From Saprospiraceae bacterium (GTDB lineage Bacteria; Bacteroidota; Bacteroidia; Chitinophagales; Saprospiraceae), in assembly GCA_020436935.1 (NCBI GenBank), contig JAGQWX010000022.1:16896-80895 (forward strand): a stretch of 64,000 nt of DNA. The letters are read 5' to 3'. A program made the translations under genes and the position numbers. Shown piece by piece: positions 54,634 through 63,933 of the stretch (positions are counted from its first letter, which is position 1; each line of letters starts with the position of its first letter). The notes beneath the pieces are model-generated. The model was not told where the DNA came from, did not search any database, and saw only the letters and a program-made list of their open reading frames with translations.

Positions 54634-55746
54634 ATGTATCCCCGTGTACTACAACAAAGCATAAAAGACCATTTAGACCATAAAAAAGCAATCCTGATCA
54701 AAGGAGCCAGACAAGTAGGAAAAACTACTTTGGTAGAAGAACTCCTAAAAGGGCAGCAAATACTATGGCTGGATGGTGATGATCTGACCTTGAGAACCAC
54801 GCTCAATGGCATCAGCAAGCAAAATCTGCTGCAATTCATAGGCAATGCGGAAACCATCGTCATCGATGAAGCACAGCGCATTCCTGAAATCGGAATTTTC
54901 ATAAAAATCATCCTCGATGCAAAATTGGGAAAACAGGTTTTTGTATTGGGCAGCTCCAGCCTATCCCTCAATTCCAGTCTCAATGAACCACTCACTGGAC
55001 GAAAATGGACTTTTGAACTATTCCCATTGTCCTGGGAAGAAATTGCATTTGAAGAGAGTCTTATGAACGCGTTGACAAGAAGAGACGAATTGTTGGTTTT
55101 TGGTACTTATCCTGAAGTTTTTACCAGTCAGAAAAAACAGAAGTTGCTCAAAGAAATCACCCAGTCCTATTTATACAAAGACATTCTGGAATTGGCAGAC
55201 ATCAGAAAACCGGAAATCATTCACAGATTACTGCAGGCGCTGGCGTATCAAATAGGATCAGAGGTTTCTTACAATGAACTCTCCAACCTTTTAAAAATAG
55301 ACGCAGCAACAGTTGTAAGATACATCGATCTTTTGGAAGAAAGTTTTGTCCTCTTCAGGCTTCCCCCACTTTCCACCAACAACAGGAAAGAGATTACCAC
55401 TTCAAGGAAAATTTATTTTTATGACACCGGGGTACGCAATGCCGTCATCAACAATTTCAATCCACTTCCATTGAGAAATGACCATGGCCAGCTGTGGGAA
55501 AATTTTATCGTCGCCGAATACAAAAAAAAGTTGAGTTACCATCGACCGGACGCCCTTATGTACTTCTGGAGGGCAAAGACCGGGGCAGAAGTGGATCTGG
55601 TGATCGAAGAAAACAAAACTTATGAAGCTGTAGAGATCAAATACAACCCCGCCAAAAAGCTAAGGGTAGCAGCGTCTTTCACGGAGACTTATCTTCCGAC
55701 ATCAGTGACATTGATCAATACAGAAAACTTCTGGAATTATTTGTAG
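54634..55746 (+). CDS. AAA ATPase with DUF4143 domain (second copy)
   Basis: A 370-residue protein. Walker A GARQVGKTT (24-32), Walker B ETIVIDEAQ, sensor 1 FVLGSSSLSL; an N-terminal AAA_14 domain (about 15-150). A winged-helix-like part (LSNLLKIDAATVVRYIDLLE, about 212-235) leads into DUF4143 with a nuclease-like end (GAEVDLVIEENKTYEAVEIK). It is clearly homologous in layout to 15992-17152 but distant in sequence. Also behind a phased repeat array. Confidence 0.9.
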   Translation: MYPRVLQQSIKDHLDHKKAILIKGARQVGKTTLVEELLKGQQILWLDGDDLTLRTTLNGISKQNLLQFIGNAETIVIDEAQRIPEIGIFIKIILDAKLGKQVFVLGSSSLSLNSSLNEPLTGRKWTFELFPLSWEEIAFEESLMNALTRRDELLVFGTYPEVFTSQKKQKLLKEITQSYLYKDILELADIRKPEIIHRLLQALAYQIGSEVSYNELSNLLKIDAATVVRYIDLLEESFVLFRLPPLSTNNRKEITTSRKIYFYDTGVRNAVINNFNPLPLRNDHGQLWENFIVAEYKKKLSYHRPDALMYFWRAKTGAEVDLVIEENKTYEAVEIKYNPAKKLRVAASFTETYLPTSVTLINTENFWNYL

Positions 55747-55940
55747 GAAAGCATGAATGTCGTTTTAAAAAAATTGCTGCTAACTATTTTAAGGATAAGC
55801 TGTCATTCCGTTGGTAGCATCTAGAAGTTATCGTAAGCAATTTCAGACATTCACCACGGCTCGATTGTGATAAATTTACCTCAATTAAGCGGTCAATTCT
55901 TTGTCTGAATGGTATATTAGCACCAATCAAAAAAACAAAG

Positions 55941-57485
55941 ATGTTGCAAACATCAATTCGCCAACAGGTTTTCATAACATTATTCATCAGCCTCTTCCTC
56001 ATATCTTGCGGAACTGCCAAAAAGATAACATCTTCAGACGATGGAAAGATTGAGATTGCAATTCTGCAGATGAATGACGTCTATGAGATCTCTGGGGTAG
56101 ATGGTGGAAAAATTGGTGATCTGTCCAGGGTTGCAACAGTGTACAAAGAGCTAAAGCAGGAAAACCCTCAGACTATGATGGTTTTGGCCGGTGATTTTCT
56201 CAATCCTTCTCTGGTGGGAACGATGAGGTATGAAGGTGAACGCATCAGGGGACGGCAAATGATAGAAGTGCTCAACGCAATGGGACTGGACATGGTCGCA
56301 TTTGGCAATCATGAATTTGACATCAGCGAGGCCGACCTCCAAAAAAGAATCAACGAATCGAAGTTTGAATGGCTGGCTACCAACATCCAGCAGGTGTGCG
56401 GAAACAAGGAATATCCATTTTATAGAGAAGTCAACGGAAAAAAACAATTCCTTCCTGAATCTAAAGTCATGAACTTTACAGATGCTGACGGAACCCCACT
56501 GAGATTGGGCGTATTTTCTGCCGTCATCAATTCCAATCCTGTAGATTTTGTACATTATTACAATGCAGACAGCATGGTAAATCTGACGCTGCAGGATTTG
56601 AAACCTAAGTCTGACGTTATCATTGGTTTGACACATCTGTCTATGGAAGAAGATATGGCCCTGGCTCAGAAATACCAGTCCGTCCCGCTGATCATGGGTG
56701 GACATGAGCACGACCACATGTACCACAATGTTGGGAAATCTATTGTGGCAAAGGCTGACGCCAACGCTAAAACGGTGTACATCCACCGGCTTACTTACAA
56801 CACAAAATCAGGGGCTACAAAAGTAACTTCTGAACTCAAAGTCATCGATGAAGAAATCAAAAGGGATGAGGCCACAGCAGCTATTGTCGATAAGTGGAAA
56901 AAAGTGCTCGAGGACCAGGTCAAAGAAATCGTTGACGATCCTTATGAAATAGTTTATACTGCGGATGAAGCATTGGACGGGAGAGAATCCAGCATGAGAC
57001 ACCGCCAAACGAATATGGGAAGCATATTCGCAGCTGCATTTTTGAATTCTTCTGTAAAAGGAGCTGAGGCTGCTATATTCAACAGTGGATCTGTGAGGAT
57101 AGACGATCAGTTGTCCGGAGCCATCATGGCCATCGATATCTTCAGAGCACTTCCTTTTGGCGGCAGTGTTTATGACATAGAGATGAAAGGATCTTTGCTG
57201 AAGGGTGTTCTGCGCTTTAGTGAAAAAGAAAAGGGAAAGGGCGCCTTTTTGCAAACTTCGGGCATCACGGGCAGCAACGGTGATTGGATGGTCAACGGTC
57301 AAAAGATCGATGACGATAGGATATACAAAATCGCCATTACCGACTTTCTGCTGAGGGGACTCGATATTCCTTTCCTCACTGAAAAAAACGAGGGTATAAT
57401 GTCCATCGATAAACCGGTCTCGGCCAACGACCTGAGATCAGACCTCAGAAAAGCCATTATAGCTTATATGAAAAAACAAAAGTAG
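55941..57485 (+). CDS. 5'-nucleotidase-family lipoprotein
   Basis: A 514-residue protein with lipobox (LFLISC). The metallophosphatase domain (about 32-290) carries LQMNDVYE, LAGDFLNPS, GNHEFD and GGHEHDH; the C-terminal 5_nucleotid_C domain (about 325-500) has the substrate pocket (RQTNMGSIFAAAF, FNSGSVRID, FGGSVYDIEM). It removes phosphate from nucleotides or related compounds in the periplasm. The GDFLNPS sequence replaces the usual GDxxS/GxxxS loop seen in UshA, a variation found in some families. It ends 20 bases before the next SDR gene. Confidence 0.9.
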   Translation: MLQTSIRQQVFITLFISLFLISCGTAKKITSSDDGKIEIAILQMNDVYEISGVDGGKIGDLSRVATVYKELKQENPQTMMVLAGDFLNPSLVGTMRYEGERIRGRQMIEVLNAMGLDMVAFGNHEFDISEADLQKRINESKFEWLATNIQQVCGNKEYPFYREVNGKKQFLPESKVMNFTDADGTPLRLGVFSAVINSNPVDFVHYYNADSMVNLTLQDLKPKSDVIIGLTHLSMEEDMALAQKYQSVPLIMGGHEHDHMYHNVGKSIVAKADANAKTVYIHRLTYNTKSGATKVTSELKVIDEEIKRDEATAAIVDKWKKVLEDQVKEIVDDPYEIVYTADEALDGRESSMRHRQTNMGSIFAAAFLNSSVKGAEAAIFNSGSVRIDDQLSGAIMAIDIFRALPFGGSVYDIEMKGSLLKGVLRFSEKEKGKGAFLQTSGITGSNGDWMVNGQKIDDDRIYKIAITDFLLRGLDIPFLTEKNEGIMSIDKPVSANDLRSDLRKAIIAYMKKQK

Positions 57486-57505
57486 CCACAGTTATTCGTC
57501 ACATT

Positions 57506-58246
57506 ATGGGAAAAGTAGACCACAAAATTGTGTTCATCACGGGGGGCAGCAGTGGAATTGGTGCTGCCATTGTAAAAAAATTTGTTGCTGAAGGGGGAAA
57601 GGTGACCGTGCTTGACCTCAATGTTCCAGCCGGGGAGGATCGCCTGAACGATGTTGAATACATTGCCTGCGACATTACCAATTCAGCAGAAGTAAGCGCA
57701 GCTTTTGCCTCGAAAAGTAAAATAGACGTATTGGTCAACAATGCCGGAATCGGCCACATCGGGATGGCTCACACCACCAAAGAAGAAGACTTTGACCGGG
57801 TGATGCGCGTTAATGTGAAAGGTTACTACAATACGATCCACCATGCCTTGCCAAAACTCATGGAAGGAGGTGGCAGCATCATCAACATTGCATCTGTGGC
57901 AGCGACCGTTGGTATTTCAGAAAGGTTTGCCTACTCAACGTCGAAGGCTGCGATCATGGGAATGACATTGAGCATTGCCAAAGATTACCTGAGCTATGGC
58001 ATCCGGTGCAATAGCATATCGCCGGCACGAGTGCATACGCCATTTGTTGATGCCTACCTGGCTGCCAATTACCCGGGTCGGGAAGAGGAAATGTTCAACA
58101 ATCTCGCAAAAACCCAGCCCATTGGCAGGATGGGCACTCCGGATGAGGTCGCTGCAATGGCGCTTTTTCTGGCGTCGGATGAGGCGACTTTTTTGACGGG
58201 TTGTGATTATCTGGTGGATGGGGGTTTTGTGAAGTTGAATTCTTAG
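57506..58246 (+). CDS. SDR, probable 2-keto-3-deoxy-L-fuconate dehydrogenase
   Basis: A 246-residue SDR: TGGSSGIG, NNAGIG, the Ser in IINIASVAATVG, and YSTSK. The segment SPARVHTPFVDAYLAANYPG with QPIGRMGTPDEVA is characteristic, as I recall it, of 2-keto-3-deoxy-L-fuconate dehydrogenases. That enzyme makes the 2,4-diketo acid in the non-phosphorylating L-fucose route. The downstream FAH-type gene would cleave this product, which supports the call. General SDR membership is certain, the substrate is inference. Confidence 0.85.
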   Translation: MGKVDHKIVFITGGSSGIGAAIVKKFVAEGGKVTVLDLNVPAGEDRLNDVEYIACDITNSAEVSAAFASKSKIDVLVNNAGIGHIGMAHTTKEEDFDRVMRVNVKGYYNTIHHALPKLMEGGGSIINIASVAATVGISERFAYSTSKAAIMGMTLSIAKDYLSYGIRCNSISPARVHTPFVDAYLAANYPGREEEMFNNLAKTQPIGRMGTPDEVAAMALFLASDEATFLTGCDYLVDGGFVKLNS

Positions 58247-58388
58247 GTGTTAGGTGTTAGGTGTTAGGGATTGGGGGTTTGGTGGGCTGGGCTTAATGGA
58301 ACCGAAACCTGTATTAATAAAGAGAGATAATATTTTTGTTAACAGTTGGTGGCTGAGCGCAGTCGAAGTCACGTTTAAAGGTTTATAT

Positions 58389-59234
58389 ATGAAATTGATA
58401 AGGTTTGGGAAGTCCGGGAGTGAAAGGCCGGGCATATTGGATGATCAGGGAAACAGAAGGGATGTGTCTGCTTTTTTTAAGGATTTTGACCGTGATTTTT
58501 TGAATGGCGGTGGATTGGAACAACTTGCAAGAATTGATACGAGTGAGTTTCCTCGAGTATACGATCAGGAACGCTGGGCATCGCCTGTGGCACGTCCGGG
58601 TAAAGTGATTTGTATTGGTCTCAATTATTCTGACCATGCCGCGGAGACAGGCAATCCGATTCCAAAAGAGCCGATCATTTTCCAGAAAGGTTCGAATACA
58701 GTTGTAGGGCCAGAGGATGATATTATAATTCCCAGAAAGAGTGTAAAGACAGACTGGGAGGTGGAACTTGGGATCATCATTGGCAAGGATGCACGATATC
58801 TGAATGACCCTTCTGAATCGGATGATTATATCCTGGGTTATTGTATCTCCAATGATGTTTCTGAAAGAGAATTTCAGATAGAAAGAGGAGGTCAATGGAC
58901 CAAAGGAAAATCCTGCGACAACTTCAACCCAACAGGACCTTTTGTTGCTACAAAAGACGAGGTGGAAGATCCCCAAAATCTCAGTATGAAACTTTGGGTG
59001 AATGGTGTGCTGAGGCAAAACGGCAACAGCAAAACCATGATCTTTGATTGTAAATACATTGTATGGTACCTTAGTCAGTTCATGACCCTCGAAGCAGGAG
59101 ATCTGATCACCACCGGAACACCACCCGGAGTAGCTCTCGGCATGGCCAATCCGGAATATCTTAAAGCCGGTGATGTGGTAGAACTCGAAATTGAAGGTTT
59201 GGGCAGACAAAAATCCGTCTGCGTTGATGCTTAA
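58389..59234 (+). CDS. FAH-family hydrolase, probable 2,4-diketo-3-deoxy-L-fuconate hydrolase
   Basis: A 281-residue fumarylacetoacetate-hydrolase-type enzyme from the ATG at 58389; the longer frame to 58254 passes through repeat junk and is rejected. Core motifs: CIGLNYSDHAAETGNPIPKE, DWEVELGIIIGKDAR with the metal acids, NDVSEREFQ, and the late LITTGTPPGVALG. Family members cleave C-C bonds of diketo acids. Beside an SDR of the fuconate type it would give pyruvate and lactate. Ureidoglycolate lyase-like annotation is a common alternative. Confidence 0.9.
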   Translation: MKLIRFGKSGSERPGILDDQGNRRDVSAFFKDFDRDFLNGGGLEQLARIDTSEFPRVYDQERWASPVARPGKVICIGLNYSDHAAETGNPIPKEPIIFQKGSNTVVGPEDDIIIPRKSVKTDWEVELGIIIGKDARYLNDPSESDDYILGYCISNDVSEREFQIERGGQWTKGKSCDNFNPTGPFVATKDEVEDPQNLSMKLWVNGVLRQNGNSKTMIFDCKYIVWYLSQFMTLEAGDLITTGTPPGVALGMANPEYLKAGDVVELEIEGLGRQKSVCVDA

Positions 59235-59254
59235 CGCATTATCAATTGACTTTG

Positions 59255-59291
59255 AAATAAAAAAGCCATTGCTCTCTAAAGGGCAATGGCT
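59255..59291 (-). terminator. Intrinsic terminator for the PspC/PadR operon
   Basis: AGCCATTGC (59264-59272) and GCAATGGCT (59283-59291) form a perfect 9-bp stem. Read on the minus strand it is followed by TTTTTTATTTC (59255-59263 region). It sits between convergent genes and would end transcription of the minus-strand PspC-domain gene. Confidence 0.8.
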
Positions 59292-59426
59292 ACATCAGTA
59301 CTGTTTTCTTTAAAGATAACAGTCATCAACTAATCTCGTCTATTTACACTCTTCAGAAATGGAAATGCACCCATTCACTTTGCAAAAAATGCACGTTCCA
59401 TATTCCCATCGATAAAATTATATCAT

Positions 59427-60932
59427 TTAATTTTCTGTGATAATCGAAGAAGAAACTTCTTCATCATATCCTACCTTCCACTTCCTTTTTTCTGGGAGGA
59501 TGACTTTATAATCATCCGGCACATAGAGGGTATATCTCGTATATTCTCCCCTGAATCCTCTGTCTTTGGAGTAGCTCCTAAACAATGGGAAGCGCAATTC
59601 ACCATTCTCGTAGATGAAGTCATGCATCACTCTTGTTGCATTTGTTTTCGCTTCTATTTGGGTAGCTCCTCTTGCCGATACTTCTTCTTCAAGCCTTAAC
59701 TTGCCATCGGTAGACCTCTTCAAGTTTACACCAGATGTCTCCATTTGGAGTTCTTCGCCATTGATCCGGAGATTAGGTCCTAGAGAATATAATCCTTCAC
59801 CATAGTAACCATCAAAATTGAGGCTGATCTTTTTGCTTTTGTCGAAAGGTGTAAGATCATAACTTGCAGTGTCCTTGTATGAGGCTTCGTAGTGTTTGAT
59901 CGTAGTGATCGCTGTCAGAAAAACCATAACAAAACTGGCTCCCCAGGCCATACCCATGTATTTACCATAAGTTTTAGAACTGTGGGGATAGTACCATTTG
60001 GTAAGATAAAGTATGATGCTGACCACAGGAATAAGAACAAGCAGCACAACAGCAAGAGCTGCAAAAAAACTGCCTTTGGGCACAAAAAACTGCAAAAATG
60101 AGTGACCGACTACGCTTGAGACCAAAAAGGCTATGATACCCACGGTGAGCATGAGTATCACAAAGCCTAATATGATTGAAATAAGTGGTTTGGCGACGCG
60201 AATCAGGGTAGTAATGATGGACAGGAAGATGTTACTTGCCAATCCGAAAGCATTATTAATACCTGTGGCTATGCCCTGACCTCTCATTTTTTTTTTTCCT
60301 GAATACTTACTGCTGTATTGGTGTATTCTATCGGAAAGGTCGTTGATTTCGGTCTCAATGGTCTTGGCTATGTTGTCAATATTGATGGGTTCTCCCTTCA
60401 TGGCCAGCTTGTCTGCTGATGTTTTTGCTTCAGGGACGACTATCCATAGGAGGATATAAGGCAGAACCCCAACCCCAAAGACGAAAATCGAGATGGCAAA
60501 CAAAATTCTCAGCCATAATGGGTCATCAATTCCGAGGTAGGCAGAAAGGCCTGAACAAACACCTCCAAGCATTTTGTTTTCGCTGTCGCGATACAATTTT
60601 TTGCCTGTGCGGTGAAATTTACTTTCTGAATACTGCTGCTGATGAACTTGTTCTGCATCCATATCCAGCGCCTCAGCACCAAAGTCTTCTGGTTTTCCCA
60701 TGATCTCAATGACGCCTGTCAATTCGTTCATGGTGATGATTTGTTTAGACTTGAGTTGTTCCTGGAACAGCTCGCTCATTCTGAGTTCGATGTCATATAT
60801 GATTTCGTCGCATCCTTCTGAAGCACTGAAGTGTCTTCTTAATGAGTCGAAATATTGGTTTAAATACTCGTAGGCATCTTCATCAATGATGTAAGGCAAT
60901 CCGCCCAAATTGATATTGATTACTTTTTTCAT
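59427..60932 (-). CDS. PspC-domain membrane protein
   Basis: A 501-residue protein. Cytosolic N-terminus with a short domain (about 1-80), then a PspC domain (about 110-175, KMLGGVCSGLSAYLGIDDPL followed by the hydrophobic helix). Several further membrane helices (about 230-330) lead to a periplasmic C-terminal half with beta-rich repeats (KISLNFDGYYGEGLYSLGPN). PspC senses envelope stress in enterobacteria; in Bacteroidota such long PspC fusions are paired with PadR genes, as here. It follows the regulator gene on the same strand. Confidence 0.9.
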   Translation of the reverse strand: MKKVININLGGLPYIIDEDAYEYLNQYFDSLRRHFSASEGCDEIIYDIELRMSELFQEQLKSKQIITMNELTGVIEIMGKPEDFGAEALDMDAEQVHQQQYSESKFHRTGKKLYRDSENKMLGGVCSGLSAYLGIDDPLWLRILFAISIFVFGVGVLPYILLWIVVPEAKTSADKLAMKGEPINIDNIAKTIETEINDLSDRIHQYSSKYSGKKKMRGQGIATGINNAFGLASNIFLSIITTLIRVAKPLISIILGFVILMLTVGIIAFLVSSVVGHSFLQFFVPKGSFFAALAVVLLVLIPVVSIILYLTKWYYPHSSKTYGKYMGMAWGASFVMVFLTAITTIKHYEASYKDTASYDLTPFDKSKKISLNFDGYYGEGLYSLGPNLRINGEELQMETSGVNLKRSTDGKLRLEEEVSARGATQIEAKTNATRVMHDFIYENGELRFPLFRSYSKDRGFRGEYTRYTLYVPDDYKVILPEKRKWKVGYDEEVSSSIITEN

Positions 60933-60964
60933 TTTTATATTGTGTATTTAGTTGATGGTCAAAA

Positions 60965-61327
60965 TTATTTATCAAGGTTTGCAGTAGATCTGTGCACTGC
61001 TGTATTGAGTTCCTCCCAGGTTAGCAACAATTCATCGAGCACAGATTTTCCGGCACCGGTGATGGCATAGTACTTACGTGGAGGTCCGCTCGTAGATTCT
61101 CTCCATGAGTAGTCCAGCAAGTCTGCATTTTTCAATCTGTTGAGCAAGGGATATAAGGTTCCTTCCACAACTATGAGTTTAGAGTCCTTTAGCTTTTTGA
61201 TGATGTCTGAAGGATAAGCTTCCTCTTCAGCTATGATGGACAGGACACAAAGCTCAAGAACACCTTTTCTCATTTGTGCTTTGGTGTTTTCAAGCTTGAT
61301 GTCTTTGTTATTCAATTCTACTTCCAT
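60965..61327 (-). CDS. PadR-family transcriptional regulator
   Basis: A 120-residue winged-helix regulator: AQMRKGVLELCVLSIIAEEE, AYPSDIIKKL, VVEGTLYPLLNRLKNADLLD, then SGPPRKYYAITGAGKSVLDE. PadR proteins repress and respond to small effectors or, in this context, to the membrane state via PspC. It is transcribed toward the PspC-domain gene, 33 bases apart. A palindrome of matching type lies about 60 bases upstream. Confidence 0.93.
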   Translation of the reverse strand: MEVELNNKDIKLENTKAQMRKGVLELCVLSIIAEEEAYPSDIIKKLKDSKLIVVEGTLYPLLNRLKNADLLDYSWRESTSGPPRKYYAITGAGKSVLDELLLTWEELNTAVHRSTANLDK

Positions 61328-61387
61328 GTTTATATTTTCTTTTAATCGTTTTGAAGTAATGACAACACAAATATAAGACGAGACAAG

Positions 61388-61424
61388 GTACTATGCAATA
61401 CATAGTACTATCAAAGGCATAGTA
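61388..61424. promoter_or_regulatory. Putative PadR operator
   Basis: GTACTATG (61388-61395) and CATAGTAC (61401-61408) are exact inverted repeats with the loop CAATA. A third half-site CATAGTA follows at 61418-61424. Located about 60 bases upstream of the padR-type start (61327), it is the natural autoregulatory site. PadR dimers favour such ATG-N-CAT dyads. Confidence 0.65.
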
Positions 61425-61617
61425 TTAAGACCAATGAATAAATTTGATCGACGAAATCGGCAAATAAATATGGATAAACAATATGTGAGTATGGAATACC
61501 CACATGAAAAGGTACAAAGACAGGTGGACATAAAGGACTATGCACGGGAAAGCCAAATCATTTGGAAAATCTGTTGTTTAACACAAAAAAAGGTCAGAAA
61601 ACTCAAATAAAATTGGT

Positions 61618-61648
61618 TTTGTGTTTTTCACTAATAAATGTAGTTTTG
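61618..61648 (+). promoter_or_regulatory. Promoter of the pyrophosphatase gene
   Basis: TTTG at 61618-61621, 19-base spacer, TAGTTTTG at 61641-61648: an exact match to the Bacteroidota consensus. Transcription would begin near 61653, giving a leader of about 39 bases before the ATG at 61692. Confidence 0.75.
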
Positions 61649-61691
61649 CGCGTCGTTTAAAGTACATAATATAATAACAAACTAATGTGAT

Positions 61692-63875
61692 ATGGGACAA
61701 ACATTGATTTACACCATCCCCGTTTTTGGGGTTTTGGCTTTACTTTACACTTTTTGGAAATCGGCCTGGGTAACCAAACAAGACGCAGGTACCGATAAAA
61801 TGAAATTGATTGGAGACGCCATCAGCGACGGAGCGTTGGCATTTCTGAGAGCAGAGTATAAAATTCTATCTATTTTCATTGTAGCTGTGGCTATACTTCT
61901 TGGAATCAGCGGAAGCAGCCAGGAGGGTTCATCACCTTTGATTGCTGTATCCTTTATTGTAGGTGCAGTTTGTTCAGCTTTGGCTGGGTTCATTGGTATG
62001 AAGGTGGCAACTAAAGCAAACGTAAGAACAACAAATGCAGCCAGAACAAGTCTGGGTAAGGCACTGGAAATAGCATTTGCTGGTGGTAGCGTTATGGGTC
62101 TTGGCGTTGTGGGTCTTGGTGTTTTGGGTATTGGTACGCTCTTTTTGGTGTATACTAACATGGATTGGGACATACTCAAAGTAATCAATGTATTGACTGG
62201 ATTTTCTTTTGGAGCATCATCTATTGCACTTTTTGCGAGAGTGGGTGGTGGTATATATACCAAAGCTGCTGACGTAGGAGCTGACCTGGTAGGTAAAGTA
62301 GAAGCAGGTATTCCTGAAGACCACCCACTTAACCCTGCAACTATTGCAGACAATGTGGGTGACAACGTGGGTGACGTAGCAGGTATGGGCGCTGACCTTT
62401 TTGAATCTTATGTTGGTTCGATCATTGGTACTATGGTATTGGGAGCAGCATTTATTGGCCTTGGTGGATTTGAAGCTACCAACTCATTTAACGGTCTCAA
62501 TGCAGTACTTCTTCCGCTGGTCCTTGCAGGTGTGGGTATCATTACTTCTATTTTCGGAACATTCTTTGTAAAAGTTGCTGAAGGTGGAAATCCTCAGAAG
62601 GCACTGAACATGGGAGAGCTGGTATCTTCTATCATCATGTTGATTGCTACCTACCTTATCGTGACTGGAATGCTTCCTGAATCATGGATGGCCAATGATA
62701 TTGCTACAGGTACTTCTATCGAATTCACTAGCCTTGGTGTGTTTATCGCAGTAATCATAGGTCTATTCTCAGGTCTCGCGATTGGATATGTAACTGAATA
62801 TTACACAGGAACTGGAACTGCTCCAGTGAAAAAAGTAGCACAGCAATCTATTACAGGTAGTGCAACCAACATTATTGCAGGACTTGGTGTAGGTATGATT
62901 TCTACAGCCATCCCTACCCTCATCCTTTCAATGGCCATTATTGGTGCTTACTACTTCGCTGGTTTGTACGGTATTGCTATCGCTGCAGTTGGTATGTTGG
63001 CCAATACAGGAATCCAGCTTGCTGTTGATGCATATGGTCCGATCTCTGATAACGCGGGTGGTATTGCTGAAATGGCTGAATTGCCAAAAGAAGTAAGACA
63101 AAGAACAGATAAACTCGATGCTGTAGGTAACACCACGGCTGCGATTGGTAAAGGATTTGCAATTGGTTCGGCTGCTTTGACGGCCCTTGCACTTTTTGCT
63201 GCCTTCATGCAAACCGCTGAGCTCAATGTAATCGACGTATCTAAGCCTGTTGTTATGGCTGGACTTTTGATCGGTGGTATGTTGCCTTTCTTGTTCTCAG
63301 CGCTTTCTATGGGTGCTGTTGGTAGAGCTGCAATGGATATGATCAAAGAAGTAAGAAGACAGTTTGCGGATATTCCTGAATTGAAGGCAGCCCTTGCTGT
63401 GATGAAAACCAATGACGGCAAAGAAATGTCAGAATGGTCAACTGCAGACAGAGCAGTTTTTGATGCGGCATCTGGAAAAGCTGAATACAGCAAGTGCGTG
63501 GAAATTTCTACAAAGGCATCTATCAGAGAAATGATTCTTCCGGGATTGATCGCTGTTGCTTCTCCTATCTTTATAGGATTTGTTGGCGGTAAGGAAATGT
63601 TGGGTGGATTGTTGGCTGGTGTAACCGTTACCGGTGTATTGATGGCCATCTTCCAATCCAATGCTGGTGGAGCATGGGACAATGCCAAAAAAATGTTTGA
63701 AGAAGGTGTTGAAATCGACGGTAAAATCTATTACAAAGGCAGTGAGCCTCACAAAGCTGCTGTAGTGGGTGATACAGTAGGTGATCCTTTTAAGGATACT
63801 TCAGGACCATCACTCAACATTTTGTTGAAATTGATGTCAGTTGTTGCATTGGTGATTGCCTCTATGTTGGCATAA
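61692..63875 (+). CDS. hppA: Membrane-bound K+-dependent-type pyrophosphatase
   Basis: A 727-residue ion-pumping pyrophosphatase with 16 membrane helices expected. Catalytic blocks are [40 protein letters not shown], and the later DNAGGIAEM and [15 protein letters not shown]. The stretch [15 protein letters not shown] has Ala where K+-independent enzymes have Lys, so it is of the K+-dependent class. The enzyme couples PPi hydrolysis to H+ and/or Na+ transport; which ion is moved cannot be decided by eye. Starts behind a consensus promoter and ends at a strong terminator. Confidence 0.95.
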   Translation: MGQTLIYTIPVFGVLALLYTFWKSAWVTKQDAGTDKMKLIGDAISDGALAFLRAEYKILSIFIVAVAILLGISGSSQEGSSPLIAVSFIVGAVCSALAGFIGMKVATKANVRTTNAARTSLGKALEIAFAGGSVMGLGVVGLGVLGIGTLFLVYTNMDWDILKVINVLTGFSFGASSIALFARVGGGIYTKAADVGADLVGKVEAGIPEDHPLNPATIADNVGDNVGDVAGMGADLFESYVGSIIGTMVLGAAFIGLGGFEATNSFNGLNAVLLPLVLAGVGIITSIFGTFFVKVAEGGNPQKALNMGELVSSIIMLIATYLIVTGMLPESWMANDIATGTSIEFTSLGVFIAVIIGLFSGLAIGYVTEYYTGTGTAPVKKVAQQSITGSATNIIAGLGVGMISTAIPTLILSMAIIGAYYFAGLYGIAIAAVGMLANTGIQLAVDAYGPISDNAGGIAEMAELPKEVRQRTDKLDAVGNTTAAIGKGFAIGSAALTALALFAAFMQTAELNVIDVSKPVVMAGLLIGGMLPFLFSALSMGAVGRAAMDMIKEVRRQFADIPELKAALAVMKTNDGKEMSEWSTADRAVFDAASGKAEYSKCVEISTKASIREMILPGLIAVASPIFIGFVGGKEMLGGLLAGVTVTGVLMAIFQSNAGGAWDNAKKMFEEGVEIDGKIYYKGSEPHKAAVVGDTVGDPFKDTSGPSLNILLKLMSVVALVIASMLA

Positions 63876-63899
63876 TCGGTACAATAGATATAATAAATA

Positions 63900-63933
63900 A
63901 AAAAGCCTGGCGAGATTCGCCGGGCTTTTTTTT
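63900..63933 (+). terminator. Intrinsic terminator of the pyrophosphatase gene
   Basis: GCCTGGCG (63905-63912) pairs with CGCCGGGC (63918-63925) with one G-T pair and a five-base loop, followed by eight T (63926-63933). A-residues precede the stem, so it could also act on the other strand. Confidence 0.92.

Larger units (their letters stand above)
61328..61691. other. Divergent control region of PadR and pyrophosphatase genes
   Basis: No gene is present in these 364 bases. It contains the PadR-type operator near 61388 and the promoter of the pyrophosphatase gene at 61618-61648, both listed on their own. A short plus-strand frame in between is not supported. Confidence 0.6.

Noticed and set aside
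58254..58388. N-terminal extension of the FAH-family hydrolase
   Set aside because: It translates TTAGGTG-type repeat sequence and a dispersed repeat; the family N-terminus begins at the ATG 58389.
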